From the NCBI GenBank assembly GCA_964411275.1, contig CAYPKG010000027.1, positions 1-25,218 of the forward strand: 25,218 nt of DNA. The letters are read 5' to 3'. The notes beneath the pieces were generated by a model. The model made no database searches. It worked only from the letters and a program-made list of their open reading frames with translations, and was not told the DNA's origin. Below, in pieces: positions 21,581-25,218 of this stretch (positions are counted from its first letter, which is position 1; each line of letters opens with the position of its first letter). Origin of the DNA: CAYPKG01 sp964411275 (GTDB lineage Bacteria; Bacillota; Clostridia; Christensenellales; CAG-138). Made by a program: the position numbers and the translations under genes.

Positions 21581-22702
21581 ATGGCAAACATATTCGATTA
21601 TATGGCATGGCGGGGCGATTTGCTGTTTACACAGGCCCCCTTTAACGAGGTGGACAATCTCATTTTGTCGGAGCTTTCGTATATCGACTTTTCCGGGCTG
21701 GTACCCTCTTTAGAAGAAGGCGGTGCCATTCCCCTTGCCAAAGCCGCGGAATTATATTTTGATGCCTGGGGCGAAGAGCGCATTCACTTGGGCCTTTTCG
21801 TGCCGGACACCATCCCAAAGCTGTTTCGCCAGCTGGCGCAATCCGCGCGGTACAAGGATTTAGTGCTGATGGGATATGTCAACCGGATCGAGTTCGCCAC
21901 GGAAGAGCAGTTTTCCGCGCTGACAATTCTTTTGCCGGACGATACGGCATATGTGGCATTTCGCGGAACGGACGACACCATTGTGGGCTGGAAAGAGAAT
22001 TTCAACATGAGCTTTCTTTCCGCCGTCCCCGCCCAGCTGGACGCGGCGCGATATGTAGAGGCCATCGCACAGGCCCGGCCGGAACTCCTGATCGTGGGCG
22101 GCCACTCCAAAGGCGGCAACCTGGCGGTATACGCGGCCATCCACGGGGGTGTCCAGGATCGCATTCTCGCGGTGTTCAACAACGACGGCCCCGGCTTTGG
22201 GCATTCTGTGTTAAATGATCCCGCGTATCAGGCAATCCGCACGCGCATTCGCACCTTCATTCCCCAATCCTCCATTGTAGGCATGCTGCTGGAGCACGAG
22301 GAAGAGTACGAAATCGTCAAAAGCCGGTACCTGGGGCCGTTTCAGCATGATGGGTTCAGCTGGGAGGTCATGGGCCCATCCTTCATCCAGCTTCCCGCCC
22401 GCTCTCAATCCAGCGTCGCCGTGGATACCACGCTGAAATCCTGGCTCAACAGCATGGACAATGCACAGCGCGAAGCGTTTGTGGATGCGCTGTTCGCCAT
22501 ATTCGCCGCTACCGGCGCGAAGACACTGACAGAGCTCAACACCCCGAAGAATGCCCGCATCATGCTCTCAGCGCTGAAAAACCTGAATGGGGATACCCGT
22601 GCCATGCTCGCAAGAACCATTCACCAGCTGTTTCGCAAAGGCTTGCGCGGCCTGATCCCCAACCCCACAGAGCTGTTGCACAAAAAGGATGCGGGGGAAT
22701 AA
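21581..22702 (+). CDS. DUF2974 (Mbeg1-like) alpha/beta hydrolase
   Basis: This 373-residue protein is a lipase-like alpha/beta hydrolase. The nucleophile elbow GHSKGG is at about residues 171-176 with the Ser at 173. AYVAFRGTDDTIVGWKENF (about 123-141) is the oxyanion-side strand with the lipase FRGT motif. The acid is probably in NNDGPGFG (about 201-208), and the catalytic His is probably in QHDGFSW near residue 255. No signal peptide or membrane segment is seen, so it is likely cytoplasmic. Its biochemical role is unknown; related proteins are annotated as lipases or acyl hydrolases. The ATG at 21581 follows GGAG at good spacing; the ATG at 21560 lies seven codons upstream without one. It is divergent from the SipL-like gene and convergent with trmO. 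Confidence 0.85.
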   Translation: MANIFDYMAWRGDLLFTQAPFNEVDNLILSELSYIDFSGLVPSLEEGGAIPLAKAAELYFDAWGEERIHLGLFVPDTIPKLFRQLAQSARYKDLVLMGYVNRIEFATEEQFSALTILLPDDTAYVAFRGTDDTIVGWKENFNMSFLSAVPAQLDAARYVEAIAQARPELLIVGGHSKGGNLAVYAAIHGGVQDRILAVFNNDGPGFGHSVLNDPAYQAIRTRIRTFIPQSSIVGMLLEHEEEYEIVKSRYLGPFQHDGFSWEVMGPSFIQLPARSQSSVAVDTTLKSWLNSMDNAQREAFVDALFAIFAATGAKTLTELNTPKNARIMLSALKNLNGDTRAMLARTIHQLFRKGLRGLIPNPTELLHKKDAGE

Positions 22703-22713
22703 GCAAGCATGTT

Positions 22714-22744
22714 AAAAAGCCACTGCCCATAGGAGGGCAACGGC
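22714..22744 (-). terminator. Terminator of the lysR-trmO transcript
   Basis: On the minus strand GCCGTTGCCC (22744-22735) pairs with GGGCAGTGGC (22728-22719) over 10 bp, using two G-U pairs and a 6-nt loop. TTTTT follows at once. The stem begins 25 bp after the trmO stop. The G-U pairs make it directional. Confidence 0.75.
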
Positions 22745-22769
22745 GCAAACCATCAACAATTCGGCCGAC

Positions 22770-23474
22770 TTATTTTTGATGTTCGGCGCCTTCCGGCGCG
22801 ATGCCGGTCACATTTAGCACATTCCCCTGAACCTGAAACCGGACGTCCAGCCCCGCAAACGCAAACCCGTAGGGCATATCCGGGTCGTTTTGATAGGCCG
22901 GGCGGGGATCCTGTCTGAGGGCTGCGATGAGGGCGGATTGCTTTTCTTTCGGGATTAAGGCGAGAAGCGGTTCCGGAAATTCCACTTGCAGGGCGTAATC
23001 ATATTGATCCCCCGCAAACCCGTTTTTTGCGTCCGGATGGCTGTCGGTGAAAGACAGGTATGGCTTGATGTCATAGATGGGGGAGCCGTGCATGAGATCC
23101 GCCCCGGACACGTGCAAGACCGTGCCAAGACCGGGCAGCGTCTCTACTCCCACGAGCCGTACGCTGGACAACCCGATGGGGTTGGGCCTGTTGGGGGACC
23201 GGGTGGCGAACACGCCCATGCGCTTGTTTCCCCCCAGCCGGGGGGGCTTTACCATAGGCGACCAGGCCTCCCGCTTCACCTTCGAAAACCCCCAGATCAG
23301 CCATAGATGGGAATATCCGTCTATTCCTTTTAACGCGTTGGCGTCCCGATAGGGGGGCTCAAATACGATTGTGGCAATATGCTCCGGGATCAGCCCGCTT
23401 TGGCGGGGGATGCCGAACTTCGTGGTGAAATCGCTTTCAATGCGCGCAATCACCCGTAAGGATGTTTCTTCCAT
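22770..23474 (-). CDS. trmO: tRNA (t6A37) N6-methyltransferase TrmO
   Basis: TrmO (formerly TsaA, YaeB) methylates N6-threonylcarbamoyladenosine at position 37 of tRNA-Thr with S-adenosylmethionine, which tunes decoding. The 234 residues start with the conserved ARIESDFTTKFGIPRQSGL, followed by GYSHLWLIWGFS (about 52-63) and the AdoMet-binding PRLGGNKRMGVFATRSPNRPNPIGLS loop (about 77-102). SGADLMHGSPIYDIKPYL follows at about 122-139. A C-terminal domain of roughly 80 residues ends in PEGAEHQK. All family motifs are intact. The ATG at 23474 lies 9 bp after the lysR stop, whose last codons (GAGGGGAGA) provide the ribosome binding site, so the two are co-transcribed. This is a housekeeping function, not expected to depend on the regulator. 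Confidence 0.94.
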   Translation of the reverse strand: MEETSLRVIARIESDFTTKFGIPRQSGLIPEHIATIVFEPPYRDANALKGIDGYSHLWLIWGFSKVKREAWSPMVKPPRLGGNKRMGVFATRSPNRPNPIGLSSVRLVGVETLPGLGTVLHVSGADLMHGSPIYDIKPYLSFTDSHPDAKNGFAGDQYDYALQVEFPEPLLALIPKEKQSALIAALRQDPRPAYQNDPDMPYGFAFAGLDVRFQVQGNVLNVTGIAPEGAEHQK

Positions 23475-23483
23475 ATTTGCCGG

Positions 23484-24413
23484 TCATCTCCCCTCAAGAC
23501 ATTGCTGCACCGCCTTGACCTCGGATATAAACGCCTCGTCCAGCGGCGTGAACTTCGCGTTGCGGGGAAATATCAGCGCGTCGCTGAATTTCTGGTCCGC
23601 ATCCTGGCAGCGCCGCTGCACAAGCCCGTATCGCGTGAGCACCGGCTCAGGCAGGGCGGATACCCACATGTACGCGCTGGGAACGCTGGCCAACAGATCA
23701 AACTGGCTGCCCCGCTCATATACATAAATGCGTTTTTTCGCCCGGAGGTTGGGCTGTGCGCTTAAAAGATCCGTCACCGGCTGGAACGGCACCATGATGT
23801 CCCCATGGAGTATCTCTACGCCGTCGGACAGATCCGCGTAGCGGATCGCGTCCTGACGCCCCAAGGGATTATCCCGGGACATCAGCGCCAGGTATTGAAA
23901 TTCCCAGATGGACTGCATGACAAGTCCCTTGTCCTCTAAAAACCGGACAAAATACTCCTCCTGATCCGCCTGAAAACGGATGATCGCCAGGCGGCTGTCT
24001 CCCTGCGCCACGTCGTTGATGGCGGCCACGGAGTTGGTTTCCTTAAAGCTGATGTCCAAATTCAGCTCCGGAGCAAGCCCGTTTACAAACCGGGTAAAAG
24101 CATAGGCAATATAGCTGGCCCGGGGGGCGCTAAGGCGCAGGGAAATGTCGTCGTCCCCGCCGGGGCGGTACAGTGTTTCCATCTCGTCCACCTGCCGCAG
24201 GATGGCTTTTGCGTAACCCAAAAAGACCAGCCCCTTTTTTGTGGGAACTACCCCCTTGGGACTGCGCTCGAATATGGTGATTCCCACGTTGCTTTCCAAT
24301 TCCCGGATGGCCTTGCTTAGGTTCGGCTGCCCCATAAATAAATTTTCCGCCGCCTGGGTGATGGAGCCGGACCGTTCCACTTCCACAGCGTATTTCAAAT
24401 GCTGAAAATTCAA
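23484..24413 (-). CDS. LysR-family transcriptional regulator
   Basis: This is a 309-residue protein of standard LysR length. The winged helix covers residues 2-62 (QHLKYAVEVERSGSITQAAENLFMGQPNLSKAIRELESNVG, then FERSPKGVVPTKKG). A linker helix and a periplasmic-binding-type effector domain follow from about residue 90. The start is a TTG at 24413 just after GGGAGGAAGG; it gives the usual N-terminus LNFQHLKY, while in-frame starts further upstream lack a ribosome binding site and add atypical residues. It is followed by trmO in the same transcript. A dyad TTCAT-N6-ATGAA lies 38 bp upstream and may be its autoregulatory site. The next gene upstream, groL, is on the same strand, so there is no divergent target. 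Regulated genes are unknown. Confidence 0.9.
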   Translation of the reverse strand: MNFQHLKYAVEVERSGSITQAAENLFMGQPNLSKAIRELESNVGITIFERSPKGVVPTKKGLVFLGYAKAILRQVDEMETLYRPGGDDDISLRLSAPRASYIAYAFTRFVNGLAPELNLDISFKETNSVAAINDVAQGDSRLAIIRFQADQEEYFVRFLEDKGLVMQSIWEFQYLALMSRDNPLGRQDAIRYADLSDGVEILHGDIMVPFQPVTDLLSAQPNLRAKKRIYVYERGSQFDLLASVPSAYMWVSALPEPVLTRYGLVQRRCQDADQKFSDALIFPRNAKFTPLDEAFISEVKAVQQCLEGR

Positions 24414-24450
24414 GACTGCCTTCCTCCCATATTTTGGTGAAAATTTATAT

Positions 24451-24466
24451 TTCATAGTAACATGAA
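24451..24466. promoter_or_regulatory. Candidate LysR-type box upstream of the lysR gene
   Basis: TTCAT (24451-24455) and ATGAA (24462-24466) form a perfect dyad around 6 nt and contain the T-N11-A pattern of LysR binding sites. It lies 38-53 bp before the TTG start at 24413. Autoregulation is inferred. Confidence 0.4.
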
Positions 24467-24521
24467 AGCGCCCCAGGCCGCAAGCCTGCGGCATCCGCCG
24501 CTTTTCATTGCACGGTAGTTT

Positions 24522-24555
24522 AAAAACGAAAAAGCGCGGCACCGGCCGCGCTTTT
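24522..24555 (-). terminator. Terminator of groL
   Basis: On the minus strand AAAAGCGCGG and CCGCGCTTTT form a perfect 10-bp stem (24546-24555 with 24530-24539, 6-nt loop), followed by more T (TTCGTTTTT). It begins 17 bp after the groL stop. Confidence 0.88.
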
Positions 24556-24572
24556 GAAACCCGCCTAAGCGA

Positions 24573-25218
24573 TTAATACATGCCGGGGCCGCCCATGCCG
24601 CCGCCCGCGGGCATTGCCGGCTCGGGCACGGGGATATCCGCCACGAGGCTCTCGGTGGTCAGCACCATCGCCGCGATGGAGGCCGCGTTTTGCAGCGCGG
24701 AACGGGCTACCTTCGTCGGGTCCATGATGCCCTTCTCGTCCATCATGCCGTACTCGTCTTTGGCCACGTCGTAGCCGTAGCCAAGCTTGTTGGCATTTTT
24801 GATGTTTTCCACGATGACCGACCCCTCGAGTCCGGCGTTGGCCGCGATCTGGCGTACAGGCTCTTCCAGCGCGCGTACCACGATCTGGATGCCGGTCTTC
24901 TTGTCGCCGGTGGCATCCGCTTCCAGGGCCTTGACAGACGCGATGACGTTGCACAGCGCCACGCCGCCGCCGGGAACCATGCCCTCTTCCACCGCCGCGC
25001 GGGTGGCGTTCAGGGCGTCCTCGATGCGCATCTTCATGTCCTTCATCTCCACCTCGGTGGCAGCGCCAACGGCGATGACGGCAACGCCGCCCGCCAGCTT
25101 GGCCAGACGCTCCTGGAGCTTATCCTTGTCGTAATCGGAGGTGGTCTCCTCGATCTGCGCCTTGATGGAGTTGATGCGCGCCTTGATCTCGGAGGCCTCG
25201 CCAGCGCCTTCCACGATG
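24573..25218 (-). CDS. groL: Chaperonin GroEL, C-terminal part (cut by window edge)
   Basis: These are the last 215 residues of the 60-kDa chaperonin, which folds proteins as a double heptamer with GroES. The fragment opens at about residue 325 of the usual 540 (IVEGAGEASEIKARINSIK) and covers the end of the apical domain, the second intermediate segment and the equatorial domain. Seen are KLAGGVAVIAVGAATEVEMKD, RIEDALNATRAAVEEG, the nucleotide-site VPGGGVAL and the Gly-Met tail GGGMGGPGMY. The reading frame is open through base 25218, so the 5' end lies beyond the right edge. groS would be expected just upstream, outside the window. No defect is visible, and a strong terminator follows. Confidence 0.96.
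   Translation of the reverse strand, partial: IVEGAGEASEIKARINSIKAQIEETTSDYDKDKLQERLAKLAGGVAVIAVGAATEVEMKDMKMRIEDALNATRAAVEEGMVPGGGVALCNVIASVKALEADATGDKKTGIQIVVRALEEPVRQIAANAGLEGSVIVENIKNANKLGYGYDVAKDEYGMMDEKGIMDPTKVARSALQNAASIAAMVLTTESLVADIPVPEPAMPAGGGMGGPGMY

Noticed and set aside
1..25218. CRISPR array, tRNA or rRNA genes, insertion sequences, prophage
   Set aside because: No regularly spaced direct repeats, no cloverleaf or rRNA stretches and no transposase or integrase motifs were seen while reading both strands.

Overview
The window is about 25 kb of a moderately GC-rich chromosome, most likely from a spore-forming anaerobic Firmicute in the Clostridia. The reasons are a SipL-like SPOCS/LysM spore protein, a CotH kinase-like protein, AddAB rather than RecBCD, strong AGGAGG-type ribosome binding sites, several TTG starts and PadR/DegV family genes. 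I see no phage, transposon, plasmid, CRISPR, rRNA or tRNA feature. It reads as ordinary chromosomal backbone with a few accessory-looking clusters.

Layout, left to right. (1) 89-1557, minus strand: a PadR regulator translationally coupled to a HAAS-type membrane protein, and upstream of them a small one-helix membrane protein. The padR promoter lies inside a perfect 15-bp inverted repeat. (2) 1733-9877, plus strand: a compact operon of a DegV fatty-acid-binding protein, RNA 2',3'-cyclic phosphodiesterase ThpR, and the AddB and AddA helicase-nuclease subunits for double-strand break repair. (3) 9963-10718: a MerR-TipAS drug-sensing activator with a 19-bp-spacer promoter typical of MerR autoregulation and a strong internal start that would release the ligand-binding domain alone. 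(4) 10780-12510: a DeoR-type repressor divergent from a triosephosphate-isomerase-like gene whose reading frame is broken in its middle. (5) 12688-15153: an M20 amidohydrolase followed by a cytoplasmic-looking CapA/PGA_cap metallophosphatase. (6) 19679 back to 15272, minus strand: a three-gene cluster of a secreted triple-lamin-tail-domain CotH kinase-like protein, a VTC-domain polyphosphate-polymerase-like protein and a DUF4956 membrane protein. (7) 19941-21446: the SipL-like protein, with a sigma-E-like -10 element upstream, divergent from a DUF2974 alpha/beta hydrolase. (8) 22770-24413: a LysR regulator followed by the tRNA methyltransferase TrmO. (9) The 3' part of groL runs off the right edge.

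How the genes may work together. DegV-ThpR-AddB-AddA are spaced as one transcript. CotH, VTC and DUF4956 look like one surface or spore-envelope module: an exported protein-kinase-fold protein with domains suited to adhesion, a probable nucleotide-dependent polymerase of the polyphosphate type, and a membrane partner. Its joint function is, as far as I know, not established, and it is the strongest candidate here for an under-described system. The SipL-like gene next to it supports a sporulating host, but shared regulation is not shown. The main oddities are the frameshift in the TIM-like gene, an A10 tract inside the cotH-like coding region, the missing dimer-interface histidine in the M20 enzyme, and the TipAS-type internal start.
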